Source: Closterium sp. Naga37s-1 (Eukaryota > Streptophyta > Zygnematophyceae > Desmidiales > Closteriaceae). Taken from it: 64,000 nt of DNA. Below are positions 11,774 through 24,316 of the stretch, piece after piece. Below the pieces are notes generated by a model, which was given only the letters and a program-made list of their open reading frames with translations, was not told the origin of the DNA and ran no database searches. Positions within the stretch are counted from its first letter, which is position 1. The number at the start of each line of letters is the position of its first letter. The DNA is taken from contig CANJKZ010000264.1 in the NCBI GenBank assembly GCA_947471745.1, positions 875,501 through 939,500 on the forward strand, written 5' to 3'. A program made the position numbers and the translations under genes.

Positions 11774-12815
11774 GTATGTGGTGGGAGTGGACGCAGATGA
11801 CTCAGCCATTGCCACAGCACAGGCCAACTGTCAAGAGTATGAGGTGTGCCTTTTAATCGTCTCTCTATAAGAATGTATCGTTTCCTTAGGTGCCTCTAAA
11901 ATAGGCTCCTCGTGAAATTGAAGCTGTATTTTAGACGCCTCTAAAAACAAACTCCACGCAAAAATGTAGCATGCGGGTGGAAGGGGTTGTGTGGCAAGAA
12001 ACCTCAGGGATGCACAGGGGTTGTGCAAGAGCCAACTGTGCTTATCGTGCCCAAATGGCTGGGAGACGGAGGACCATTTTTGGTCTCTTTGTTTTGTTCA
12101 TATATGTTCGGTCATGTTACATCATGTATTGTTATGTTTGATATGTTATGCTTCGTTACCTTAATCACATGCAGTACACTAGAGTGTATCTATTTCTCCA
12201 CCAGAGCGGATGCTATTCTGTATGTTTATTGTGTACCTTTGTGTATGAGCAGATTGACATGGACTTCATTCAGGCGAAACTCCCCCACTTGTCTCTCACT
12301 AGTTAAGCCTCTGACTCGATCCTTCCTCGGCCACCCTCCTCTTCCTCCTGTTTGTCCTTGGTACTGACCCTAAAGGCTGCCCTTCCAAAAAAAAAGAAAA
12401 AGGAAAAAAAACTCGGGGCACTCTGTTTTTGGGGCTTCTGTTTGGATAATGATGAGAAACGATGCTCTCCTTCTTTCTCATAAGCTGCAGCCCTATTCTT
12501 CTCCTTGCTCATTGATTCGTCACTCATCTCCCTTCGTTCTAACATACCTCCATTACTCTCAATCGCGCTCCCAATATTTCCGGTTTCTCTCTCTCCGTGT
12601 CCCCAACTTCACTTCCTTTGCCCCTGAAACGCGCATCCTCTAATCGAGAAGCAGCCTGTGCCCCTGAAACACACATGCCATTTTTTTATTTTTTTATTTT
12701 ATTTTTTTATTTTTGCCGCCCCGGGAATAGAATGACAAACTCTTCCCTTGACACCAGAAGCATCTTCTTTAAGGCGACTCATAAGTTGAATCCTGCTCTT
12801 GCTTGCTTCCTGCAG

Positions 12816-12861
12816 GCGGCTCAGTTGAGGTGGTGGTGATGAACCCTCCCTTTGGCACGAG
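12816..12861 (+). repeat. Echo of the METTL5 NPPF exon
   Basis: A 3' splice site (cctgcag) followed by the first 46 bases of the exon at 12948, reading GGSVEVVVMNPPFGTR, then diverging at a gagtcgactc palindrome. The upstream intron sequence is copied too (gctcttgcttgc). So a segment of about 130 bp was tandemly duplicated. Present again at 28407-28452. Confidence 0.85.
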
Positions 12862-13036
12862 ATGACTTCTGAGTCGACTCAAAAGTCGTATGTCATTTTG
12901 AGTCAACTCTAAGAGAATGGATTCCTTCTCTTGCTTGCTCATTGCAGGAGGCTCAGTTGAGGTGGTGGTGATGAACCCGCCCTTTGGCACGAGAACCAAG
13001 GGTGCTGACATGCTCTTTTTGGCAGCAGGGCTCAAG

Positions 13037-13290
13037 GTGAGGTGAGGTGGGGTACAGAGTCCACGTCTGCGAGGCCCATGTGGTCAACACGTGTGTGAGG
13101 TCCATGTGGTCCACACGTGTGTGAGGCCCATGTGAGGTGGAATACAGAGTCCACGTCTGCGAGGCTCAAGTGACATGGAATACTTCATTCCTTGACAGAG
13201 TCTCAAATTGCCCTTTCGCACTCAAACCAAGGTGGCATTCGAACCGAGGCAGCAACGTGCTCTTTTTGGCTGCAAAACTTATCGTGTGGC
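13037..13290. repeat. Direct repeats and a decayed second echo in a METTL5 intron
   Basis: After the donor at 13037 come repeats of cagagtccacgtctgcgagg and of a cacgtgtgtgagg segment. At 13209-13279 there is a diverged copy of the same exon (ccctttcgcac, aaccaagg, gtgctctttttggctgc). Unit 2 has the same at 28628-28881. Confidence 0.7.
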
Positions 13291-14230
13291 ACAGTGCCAT
13301 AAAGAGGGAAATCCTTATAAGGATAAGAGGTTGATCGAGTGGAGTTTGATCAGGAAAATGTGTTTCCAATATATTTTTGGCATTGCGTATGTGGATCAGC
13401 TCAGGATGGGTAGCATGCTATGGTGACTGCTCTTCCATGCACAGCTCACAGACAAGTATCAGCACTGTTGTTCCCTCCATGTGCTTCTCCTCACAGGCCT
13501 TTTTCCATGCTCTGTCCCCTGTTGATAGTGACTCCTAACTTCCTTTCTCTTGTACCCCTTGTCCTCTTGTGCCCCTTGTTGTTGTGTATCCTCTTGTGCC
13601 CGCGCCCTCTTGTCTCCCTCGTCCTGTTGTACCCCTCACCCGCGCGGGCTACTTCAGGCTGCGTCAGTAGCCGTTTACTCGCTGCACAAATCATCGACTC
13701 GAGAGGTGTACATTTCCCCCTTCACTTTCCTTTTTTCCTTTTGTCATTTTCCTTTCGTTTCCTTGTTCCCCTGACAACCTCGCTTCGCTTGCTTCTCCAG
13801 ATTCATTTGGATCCAAACCACTTTCTCTCCCTTTTTCTCACTTCTCTCCTAGCCTTCTGCCACCCTCCTCGTTGTTACCCCCAAATTGCTCCTGTACCTT
13901 ATCCATTACCTCACCCCACCTACCCTGCCTAGAGTTTTGTTTCATACGTCTTCTGATGTTTCTGAATGTTTACATTACATCAGCTTGGCCTGGCATTCTG
14001 GTTGGTTGAGTCATCCCACCTGCATCTTTTTGTATCACGCTGTACATTTTTTTCCTTCTCTTCTTTCTTTATGTATGCACCAGCATGTACAACGGGCAGC
14101 GCTAAGAGATTTTGGTGCAAAGAGTGCTGAAGTGTTGTATCAGGTATGCACTGTGTTGAAGTACTTTCATTTCTATATGCAAGTTACTAAGGTTGGATCT
14201 TGATTAACGAGGCTTTATGAATTATTGTGA

Positions 14231-14341
<111 letters not shown>

Positions 14342-14344
14342 TAA

Positions 14345-15580
14345 ATGCTGTCTTCTCCACGTGAAAGTCGAGGCGAGGATCATCTGACACCACCAATCAC
14401 CAGTGTGCCTGAATTCTCGGCTTGCCCGTATTGATTGGTCGCGTTCCGGTTTTTTTACAACCTACAGCCCGGTCCGCGGGCAGGCGAACTTCGTCAAATT
14501 CCTGTCTTGGTGATGCTCATCTATGCTTTTGAGTGCTGTTGGCTGAATTCCTCACCTAGACTGATTTGAAGTGTGGTTCCTCATATTGAGGTTGCTGGAC
14601 CACAATTGCAGCAGGCAACCTCCATGACCATTTGGTGGTACAGTACATTTGGACCGGCTGATTCTGTGATGTGATGCTGCTGCCCGTGAAAGCGAACTTG
14701 CTCACTAGCATGTCAACGACACGCATATCACTTCCCCGACAAGGACGCATGTTTTCAGGGTAACTCCTGGTTTTGACTGGAAGTTTGAAATTCTGTTTGG
14801 CGTTCCTAAGTTCAACACCCAGCAACTACAAGGTACTTCTGGATGTATACGTTGCATAGTGTATTTCATCCCTCCCCCCCCACCCCCCCCCTCCTCCTTC
14901 CTCCCTCCCCCAAAAAGAGAGACCTCTGGACGGTTCCATTGAAAGATATTTGCCTTTAAATTCCTTCCACATAAAACCCGCAGCTACCCTCGGGATGACA
15001 AAATACTCGCCTATCCTTATCTCTCAGAAATTCTACAATTAATTAAAACTGAAACCGTTTCTGGGATAGCCTGATTTATCAAGCGGTTTAATCCGTTGCG
15101 TCCGGGCTGGCAGAAATTATACTTCAGCCATGTGCGCGAAAATTGGACCTAACCGCGCTTCAACAAAGCACTTCAGGTCCATGTGCTCCATTGGCCACAT
15201 ACTTTGGCAGGGCCAATTGGTTGGGAAAAGATAGGTTTATGACGTGGCAATTGTAAATTGCGTAACACCTGGCATTTTCAACTTCATTCCAAGGATCGAC
15301 GGTCTAGATTCGTTATGTCGGCTGAATGGGTGGTGATATTTCCAGTAGCAGCAGTACAGTTGTTGGACGCTCAGTCGATCTTCGATCAATTCGAGTCTAC
15401 GGGAGAAGCGAGTGACCCACGACAAGCGGGTCGCTCGGCTAGATCGCCAACCCCAGGCCGATAATGTAGATCGACGGCTTTGAGCTCTTGGGCCTTACAC
15501 ATCCCTGATTCACACGCAGTCCAAATTCACCACTCCAGCCTTGCCCTTGAAATCAGACCAGAAAGTGGAGATCATGAGCG
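14345..15580. other. Spacer between METTL5 and DWF5
   Basis: About 1.2 kb with no gene I can support. It holds a pure C-rich tract at about 14871-14912 and short open frames on both strands (for example 14556-14825 and 15237-15425, minus) with no family resemblance. The same spacer is at 29933-31168. A minus-strand gene here would fit the alternating gene order, but nothing in the sequence confirms it. Confidence 0.5.
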
Positions 15581-15880
15581 ATTAGAAGCACAGCAGCAGA
15601 GAGTGTGCGGAGTTAGATTTAGCCCGTTGAGCTTTAGCTTGAGTTGCTAATTCCTTCTGAGAACCGCTATCACTTTTTTCCTTTGTTTTCCCCATTGGTT
15701 TTTCCTTCGGTGGCGTCGAGGTGTCTACAATGCCGATTACTATGATTGCGTCTCGCATCTCGAAGCTGTTGCTGGATTCGGATCTTAAGGATGGCTTCTT
15801 CAAGGTCTTTAAAGTCACATCGACCACTGAAGCATTTACCATCAGCTTATTCCAAGGCGGAGCACGTCCATGGGAAGGCT

Positions 15881-18800
15881 ATGACCATAATTAGCATGCT
15901 AGCCATGCTCGTGCTGACTCCTCCGATCGCCATCTACATGTAAGATAACGTACTAAGAATATGACACACTGGACTGACAAAGACACTTCAACTATTGAAA
16001 TTGATCAGTAATAACAAAAGTGATAGCTAACTTCCTAAATGTTACTCGTTTCGAGGTGCAGGTGGTTCATTATGGCCAAAACGGACGGATCGATACTCAA
16101 ATTCTGGCAATTTTTGGAAAGCAAGGAGTCCATTATGGATGGCCTCTTGGAGGCCTGGCCGTCGCCCTTTTACCCCATCGCGTGGAAAATAATTGGCACA
16201 TTCGCAGCTTTCGAAGCACTTCTTCAGGTGCGTTTTGGTTCGACCTGGTCAGAATTTCGACGTCCTGATCAGCTAGAATCACGATAAAGGGATGTATCTA
16301 AGCGTCTATCAATCCCTTACTTCGGCAGGTTCTCTTGCCTGGAAAGGAGTTTGTTGGACCAGTTTCACCAGCTGGAAACCGACCAATCTATTGGGTAAGA
16401 TTCAATAGGACGAACATACTAACACCCTGTCGTGTCACTAGCCGCTACCGTCGTTTCGGAGGCATCTGCCTCCTTCTCACCATCCCTCCACCTGTCGCGT
16501 GTATTTCCTGATTTTGCACTCAGTGGGAGAGAATTCCAAATTTCTAAACAAGCACCTCCCAAAACTTCATATGTCCTGCAGTGTAACGGATTCCAAGCCT
16601 ACATGGTCTCCATTGTCACTTACGTCTTTATCTGGAGGTAGAGCCTGCCTCGGAATTGCTTGCTGGACCCACCACCTCGCTCATGGTTTACGAGTCTGCA
16701 AATTCTCTGCATGTTTTTGGATTTTCGCATTTTCTTTGGAAATTGCTCATGCATCATGTGCTTCACAATTTTCACAAATTAACCTGTCCATGAAAACTGT
16801 CATACAGCAGACTGGCGATACTCATCTGACTCCCTCCCTTCCTGTCATCAGAGCCGGGTGGTTCAACCCATCCCTCGTGTACGATAACTTCGGCAGCATC
16901 CTTTCTGCTCTCAACGTCGTCAGCCTACTCCTCTGCCTCTTCCTCTACGCCAAGGTATGCTCTCTCACTCATGCTCGTCGACTCATTTTCCTGTTTTTTT
17001 TTTCGGTTTTCTTGTCTCGTCTGATTAAATTGGCCCAGCAGTGCAAGTCAAATGACACTCCCTGCTCTGTGGCTGGCTTGTGCAGGGTCACCTTGCTCCG
17101 TCGTCCTCTGACTGGGGGTCTTCTGGAAACTTCATCCAAGACTTTTTCTGGGTGAGTGTCCTTTCCCGTCTGCCTGTTCTGCTGTCGCCTCTTTTTGTCA
17201 CCTCGTGACGTGACTGTACCCGTTGCTGCGCTGTCCGTGACCACGTGTTGGCAAGCAATCATACACCAAGACGTTCACCAACAGCCATCCTTTTGCCTGT
17301 GCGCCTGTCTGTCTGCACACTTACATCCACGATGTCGTGATGTGCTTCTCTTTCCGCATTCCACTCTAACTCTCAGGGCATGGAGCTGTACCCACGCATC
17401 GGCAAGTACTTCGACATCAAGACCTTCACCAACTGCCGCTTTGGCATGATGTCATGGGCGCTGCTGGCCGTGACCTACGCCATCAAACAGCTGGAGGCGA
17501 GCGGGCGCGTGGCAGACTCCATGGTTGTGAGCGTGGCGCTCATGCTTGTGTACATCTCCAAGTTCTTCTACTGGGAGTCGGGGTACTGGAGCACCATGGA
17601 CATCCAGCACGACCGCGGTGAGCCTTTTTGGAACCAATGAACAGCAGTGCTTCTTTTTCACTTCTGTTGGGAGTTGTCGCAATATCACGGGTTTGGGTCA
17701 CCTCTACTCCTTGTCGTTCGCGAATCCATACCTGGGATGTTTCAGCTTGTTCTGCCTGAACCCAATTGTGTCCACCCAATAAACACCGTCTCCTTCTCCA
17801 CATCCTCTGAATTGCCTCTGACTGGACTCATCTATTCCCGTATTTGGTTTCTGCTCTCCCTGACCCTCCCCTCCCCTCACCTCCCATCTACCCCTCCCTT
17901 TCCCTTTCCTTCTCTCTTTGTGCTTCTTCAATCCCGGCCCTCCTGCTGCTCCCATCAGCCGGCTACTACCTCTGCTGGGGATGCATGGTGTGGGTGCCCT
18001 GCATCTACACCTCGCCCGCCCTCTACCTCGTCAACCACCCCCTGCACCTCGGCACTCCTGTGAGTACCGGTCCTCCCTGCGTGCCTCTCTGCGTGCCTGC
18101 TTGTCTGCCTGCTTGCTTCTCTCTCTGCCTCCCTGCTTGTCTCCCTGCTTACCTCCCTACCCATTCCCATAGTTTCTTTTCCCCCAATCTGCCCTCCTTG
18201 CATGCATTGAACCAGTTTTGTTCATGGGCTTCTAGTCCGCTCATTCCCATCTTCCAGCCGACTCATCAGTCTGAGGTCGTCTATCTCCCTCTTCTTCCCC
18301 TCCGCAGGTCGCTCTGGCTATGTTTCTGTGCGGCTGTGCGTGCATTGCAATCAACTACGACTCGGACCGCCAACGACAGTACTTCCGGTCCACACACGGC
18401 CGCTGCACCATCTGGGGCCGCCCTCCTGCCAAGGTGGGCTTCATGACCCCTGTCAAGGTGGGCCTTCCGGCCAGGAATATGTCATTTGCCTGTTTTGAGC
18501 TGCAAAAAGGCACAGAATGAACCAAAGAAACCGTGCATTAAGACTTCGTGAAACGAGCTGTCATCCATCCCATCGCCCTCCTCATCTGTGGTGCAGATTG
18601 AAGCAGAGTACGTGACAGAGAAGGGCGAGAACAAGAAGAGCCTGCTGCTTGCTTCAGGATGGTACGAACCATGCTACTCTTCCATTCATACTCCATACAT
18701 GTCTCCCAAATTTTTCCTGTAGTTTATCCTACACTGTTCTCCCTGCTAGCATGACCTCGCCTCCTCGCCTTCTCCTGCCTTCAACCGTTGCAACCCTTGC

Positions 18801-19439
18801 TGCTGTGTGTTTGATTATCGCCCTTGCTGCTGTGTGCGGTGCAGGTGGGGGCTCTCACGCCACTTCCACTACGTGCCTGAAATCCTTGCTTCTTTCTTCT
18901 GGACCTTCCCAGCGCTCTTCAACAATGTAAGGCGCTTCCACACGCACTGTACCATGCACTTTGTTCCATAAGGGGGGTAGCTCACAAGCAAACTAACTGA
19001 CCATGCTGTGTCCGCATGTTCCATAGTTACCTTCTCGCGTTTCAGTTTCCCATTTCCTTTGATAGCGATTCTCTGTCTCGTTTTCCTTCCCTGTGCTGCA
19101 CTCTAACAGGGAATTCAGTATTTCTACTGCATCTACCTCACAGTCCTCCTATTTGACCGAGCTGTTCGTGATGACGTGCGCTGCAAAAAGAAGTGAGTTT
19201 TGTTGTTGCTAAGCTGTGAAACATGTGAGATTGGCATTGTGTTGTGGGAAGTGAGTTTTTCATTTGCTGGGGCGTGGGACTACTACCACTTACTTTCTCG
19301 TTCGTACCCATGTTCTCCACCCTCCACCCTCCTCCCCTTGTCACTCCATTTACCTACCCACGTGTTTTTCAGGTATGGCAAGTTCTGGGACAAGTACTGC
19401 AAGTTGGTACCTTACAAGGTGGTTCCTGGCATCTTCTAG
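15881..19439 (+). CDS. DWF5: Sterol delta-7 reductase, unit 2
   Basis: Same 13-exon gene as in unit 1: exons 15881-15939, 16062-16227, 16329-16394, 16582-16637, 16852-16954, 17086-17151, 17377-17617, 17959-18059, 18308-18433, 18597-18661, 18845-18926, 19110-19192, 19373-19439. I noticed no coding difference from the other two copies and all splice sites are kept, so it should make the same 426-residue ER enzyme. Upstream it has the 17-base-shorter leader shared with unit 3. Confidence 0.95.
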
Positions 19440-19742
19440 AACAGGCCCTTGTCATAATGTATTCTTTTAAGTTGTATACACGCTTGCTGGGCGTGCTGCC
19501 CGCAATTCATCCAGAACATCAGAGTTTGGAGAACGTTTCCCTGCTACAATTTCTAAAGCAAAAATATGCAGGTAGAGATACTGTGAACAAAATAGTGATG
19601 CATGATATTGTTTGAAAGTTTTCTTACCAGCAGTAACGCAATTCTCATGATGTTGTGCTATGTGCTCAGCTGATGGCTAAACAATAAGTTTTCACATCAG
19701 CAGGCAGGCAGTCCGTACTCTAAACGACACTCCCCTAGCTTT

Positions 19743-21337
19743 TCAAGGTAGATAGTATAATACGAGGATTGGCTGTACAAAAACGCCATTCTGATACTGC
19801 GTGTAGAAGTCCTCCAGCTTTCCCCCAATTGTGTCCAGATGCTTCCAGCCCTCTATAAGCTTTGGCATGCGCAGTGGACCGTACACCCTGTGTGCGTTAA
19901 AAGCAATAGTGTCATTTCCCACGGGTACTCCCAAGTAAAATAGCCCTTCTCTCTTAACCAGACCCTGGATCTGAAAGAAGGGCAAGAAGGGAGAGGGAAA
20001 GGTGAGATGCGGAAATGGGTTACGAGGGGAAAGGGTGGGATTCTCTACTGGAAGACACATGGACAGACACCTGACCTGACACAACAGACAAAAACCTTCT
20101 TTCATGCAGTAAACCCACAGCAACTTATAGGGAGGAAGAGGGACCACCCACAACCCATCTCAACCACTCTGTAGCCCTGAACACACCTTCTTCATCCTTT
20201 GCAGGTCGCCCGTGGGATTCATGGGATCGCCGTATCTCCCCAATCCGTCGTGCTCGATCGACGAGAACGAAACGATCACGTCAAACACGTCATCTATCGC
20301 ATCTAATTGCTCAATCGAGATAGACTTGATCCTAGGGTGTGACACCACAGGAGGGTTGAAATCAACGGTCGTGATCGACCCTGCATCAGCTGCAATGCAG
20401 ATCGCTTCCACCCAAGGAGTCTGACTGCCAATAATCAGTACACTCTTTCCTCTAATCGGATAACGATCAAACGCCTCGAAGCAAAACAATGACGACGACT
20501 CGTCGTAGCCGCTGAGCTGCCCGGATGACAAATCTCTTGAGCGGGCCACCTGGAGCATGCTGTTGATTTGCTCGTCTGTCCAAACGGGTGGGACCGCGCC
20601 GGAATCTGGAGCGTCGGTATTGAAGAAAAACGGCTGCACTGCAATCTGGCCGTTCATTGTGTAGAGGTCGCGAATTGACGGCCGGATCCAGTCCCACGGC
20701 ACAGGTCCGGGAAAACCGAAGCTGTCTATGCGAAAGCGAGACGGACGAACGGTCTGCTTGAGCGACATCGGTGCGGTAACCACTGCAGATGCATTTCGTA
20801 GGGAATCATTGCGAGGCACTACTGTATCTGTAGAGTCAGAGAGGTTAGTGGAAGTTAGCTTCGAGTCCCTAACAGCGACAGGTAGGAGGACGGAATTGGA
20901 TCCCGATAATAGAGTGTTTCGGTGTACGCTTATCGAGTCAGCTTGCGGGGATATCGTAACTGTTTGTAGGGATTCCAGAACACGAACGGGAATGCAGGGA
21001 GGGGCAATAAACGGGGGAGGGGAGGGAGGGGAAGTGGGTGGGTGGGGGGAGGGGGGAATGACCGAGATGGAAGGGGATGATTAGCCTAAATTATGCCCCT
21101 GTCACTACATTCCAAATTACTTCCGACTCTAAATCGGCAAATGTTCAACGAATCTGGTGCAGCCTCGCACTATGAACATGAAAAAACAGGTGTTTCTCAT
21201 CATGTGTCAAAACCTTCAGACGCTAACAGGTGCTGTCCGTTACCTTGCACAGATCCATTTTCGAGAATAACGACGGCGAGGAAGGTGAAAGAGCACACAA
21301 TGAGGACCTCCTTCCACATGATGCCGCCTTTTCCCAT
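19743..21337 (-). CDS. DUF268-family membrane-anchored protein, unit 2
   Basis: Same three-exon gene as unit 1 (21337-21244, 20959-20187, 19970-19743), 364 residues, with Ile at residue 41. The N-terminal anchor, SAM-loop-like segment and SFSSIEHDG block are unchanged. It converges on DWF5 at its 3' end and is divergent from the small membrane-protein gene at its 5' end. Confidence 0.8.
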
Positions 21338-21471
21338 TGCAGTCACTGCCGTTGAAGTTAACATCCTGTAACTTCTTAACGGATCTGCGTGTTATCCAAC
21401 TCTGCCGTCACGGGATAACTTAGTCGGAATGAATGAAACGAATAAAAAGATTTATTGAGATCCTGTCCGTG

Positions 21472-21891
21472 GTTTTGACACCAGCTGTTTATGCGTGTCA
21501 ACCCGAGTCAGCCCACTTTAGCCGTGTCAACCACTGTAGCAGCTGGGTTAAATCGAGTCGCGCCTACGGAAATTTGCGACGAACCTCATTGGTGGGACAC
21601 GAAAATGTGTCCTTGTGCGATTTTATGCACGTGCCTAAACGTTAGGCGCAACACCCACGTGTTGGATGGCAATTTGTGGAGCATTTTACACTAATCTACT
21701 GACAATATAATTGGGTGAGAGCGAATCGCCAGCTCTATCGATGCGAGAATCTCGGTTGGATGGTGTGAGCTGCGACTCTTGGCGAGCGGGATATCCGATG
21801 ATTTTGAGAGGATGACATTGAGCTATTTTTTTGACACCAACCAACAATGTATGTTCGTGTCAACATTCCAAAATGACACTGGTGTCAAAAC
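21472..21891. mobile_element. Possible MITE, unit 2 copy
   Basis: Same inverted-repeat element at the same place in unit 2. It was carried along by the 15.6-kb duplication and did not insert separately. Confidence 0.45.
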
Positions 21892-22791
21892 TACGAACAA
21901 GCCCTGAGAACCGTAAAATGCACCATTCTTCTGCGCACAATAAAGGACGTGGCGAATGAATTAGGTAGGAGGAACATGATACATTCGAGAACGGGATGAG
22001 GTGTGGTTATCAGGTGTGTACAGTATACAATACGGTTTCAAGGTTTTGGGTGAGGGGAGGCGGTTTCGCCAATTCCACATGAAATACCCATCATGATTCG
22101 ACTCTTTTCGCATATTTCGTCAAACAGCACGTCGCAAGCGAGCAAACCGTTCGCATAACTCGCATTACCTATTGCAAGCTGGTTTGGAATGACAGGCTGT
22201 GTTGAGTTTGTGTCCTTTGGTAGGACCCATGGTGAAGTGTGGTGCAATACGCATTTCTGTCTGCTGGGTTTGTTCAGGTGTTGGCGAAACGAGGGACCTG
22301 GTAATGAATGCGAGTCACAATTTTCGGTGGCTTCGTGAACCAGCTTTAACCATCAACTAATCATCTCTCATGTAATATGAAGCCTGCAATGTGGGTGTAA
22401 GAGGTGTACTCATGTTCGCGCTTTAGAGTGTTCGTGAAGGATTCATTTTACATCAGTCAACGCAAGTCAGCATCTGCCGTGAATCTCGGCGGCCATAATT
22501 ATTGGAGCCGCGCCTAACCTTGCCTTGCCACGAACATTTGTGTTCCGAAAAAAATCTGCTGAAGTGCAATGCAAGGCACATCTGCTTCACGATTGAGCAA
22601 ACCACAATTATTGGCGAGACCGCTGGAACGACAACAAAGAGAAAGTGCTCTGAGGATATAAAGCAACGGTTTCATGTAATCTTGGTCAGATAGTCATAGC
22701 AATCAACCTTCCCTCATTAGCTGAGAGCATTTCAGTAGCACAGTCTATCCTCCTCCACTTCATTTCGTCAAGTCGTTAGTAGTCCACTGCA

Positions 22792-23621
22792 ATGGCCTTC
22801 TGCGGTGCAAATTCAACTCGTCGCTTCCTGCTATCGGCTTTCTTCGCCGTTCTGCTTTTCGACGTTGCACATGGCGCCGGCGACTGCGGTTACTGTGGCG
22901 GAAAAGATTATAACTGCATAAAAAAATGCCAGGTACTTTTGGATGAAGATTTCCGTCACAATGTCTGCTGCTACCGTCGATACTTTTACTCTTCAACTTG
23001 AACTGCCTTTTCACCCATTAGCTTGTCACACGCTCGCCTTGTTCGTCTTTTGTCAAAATCCCATCTTATTCTGCTCGCCTCTATCTCCCGTTTACCTCCA
23101 GTGCGAAGCGCCACAAAATAAACCGATTCTCTGCACCTACGACGCTGGAGGTTCAACTCTTGGTAAGTCCGCGTCCCCTTTTGCCCGTCACGATGCCTTG
23201 CGATGATTTTCGAAACAGCATCTCGAAACACTTCTCGTGGACCTTGCACACCGCTGACAATTAAAGCAACACCTGCTGCTACCGGGCGCGCTGCGATGTC
23301 AGGACTCCTAATATTCCGAAAAAAAGCACGTCGAATTTATGCGCCTGAAATGCATCCAACACTGATACAAATGCGCTGCCCCCCTGTTTTCCCCTTTCTC
23401 TTCCGACTTCCTTTCCGGCAGTCACTTGCCAATACTTCTGCTGGCCGCGCCTCGTACTGGGGGTCGTAGTGCCTCTCGTCACGGGCCTGATTCTCCTCGG
23501 CGTCTTCTTTATCATGCGCCGCAACCGTCTGAGCGCGGAGGAAAAATACGCCGCCCATGCCCCGCCTGTCGCAGCCGCGTACCCGCCACCAGGAGGCTAT
23601 CCCCCCGCGGTTAACGTGTAG
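22792..23621 (+). CDS. Small cysteine-rich type I membrane protein, unit 2
   Basis: Same three-exon model (22792-22932, 23102-23162, 23422-23621), 133 residues, with Ala at residue 112. Signal peptide, eight outer cysteines, membrane helix and PPPGGYPP tail are kept. Confidence 0.55.
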
Positions 23622-24316
23622 TTACTACTTCAGGAGGTTATGGTGACGAACCTCGATAATAAAGAGGCGGATAGAGCTACTATAGCGCAAATGAAACAAC
23701 GGAAGCGCTGGCCTATATGCCGCCTTGATTATATTGTCTTGTTTGGTTTGAAGTTACTAGGATGGTGTTCTAGTAGCCTTGAGGCCTATCGTGTCTTGTG
23801 CTTGCCATTTCGCCAGGCAACGCGTATCATTATTCCACAAGATCAACCCACAGGAGTCGCAATTCCCGCGCCTGGCAACCAGTTTGTCCTAAAAATCGCG
23901 CTACACGCTGTTTCGCAATTGCTGTTAGCCGTTCTTGTAATGCAAACAAGAATGCTTATCTAGCTCTGCTCGTCTCGTTCAAGCCGAGGGGTGTGGCATG
24001 ACCCGACTGGGAATGGTACTGTATGTCCGAGGCTCACGCCGCTCCCTTTTTTATCTCAGTTAAGTATAATTCAATGGTGCAGAACTTAATGTACAACTCA
24101 ACTCCAGTAACCATGTGAATCATGTTTCAGGCAAGGGGTGCTCACATTCTCGCAGTCTATTTCCACTCTCAGCGCCGGTCAACAGCTGCTGCAAAACTCG
24201 GATGCGCAACAAGGGAAGTCAACGCCCACCAACTTCTAAGGGCCCACTGCGTGCCTCCAGAATCCCTCTCAACTATACCACAAGCGAAGCGAGCATATCT
24301 CGCCATTTACTTTCTT

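Noticed and set aside
15582-15842. Minus-strand 86-codon frame upstream of DWF5 (units 2 and 3) as a real gene
   Set aside because: No family resemblance, frame altered by the 17-base indel in unit 1, and only tens of bases from the DWF5 start; kept only as a remark.
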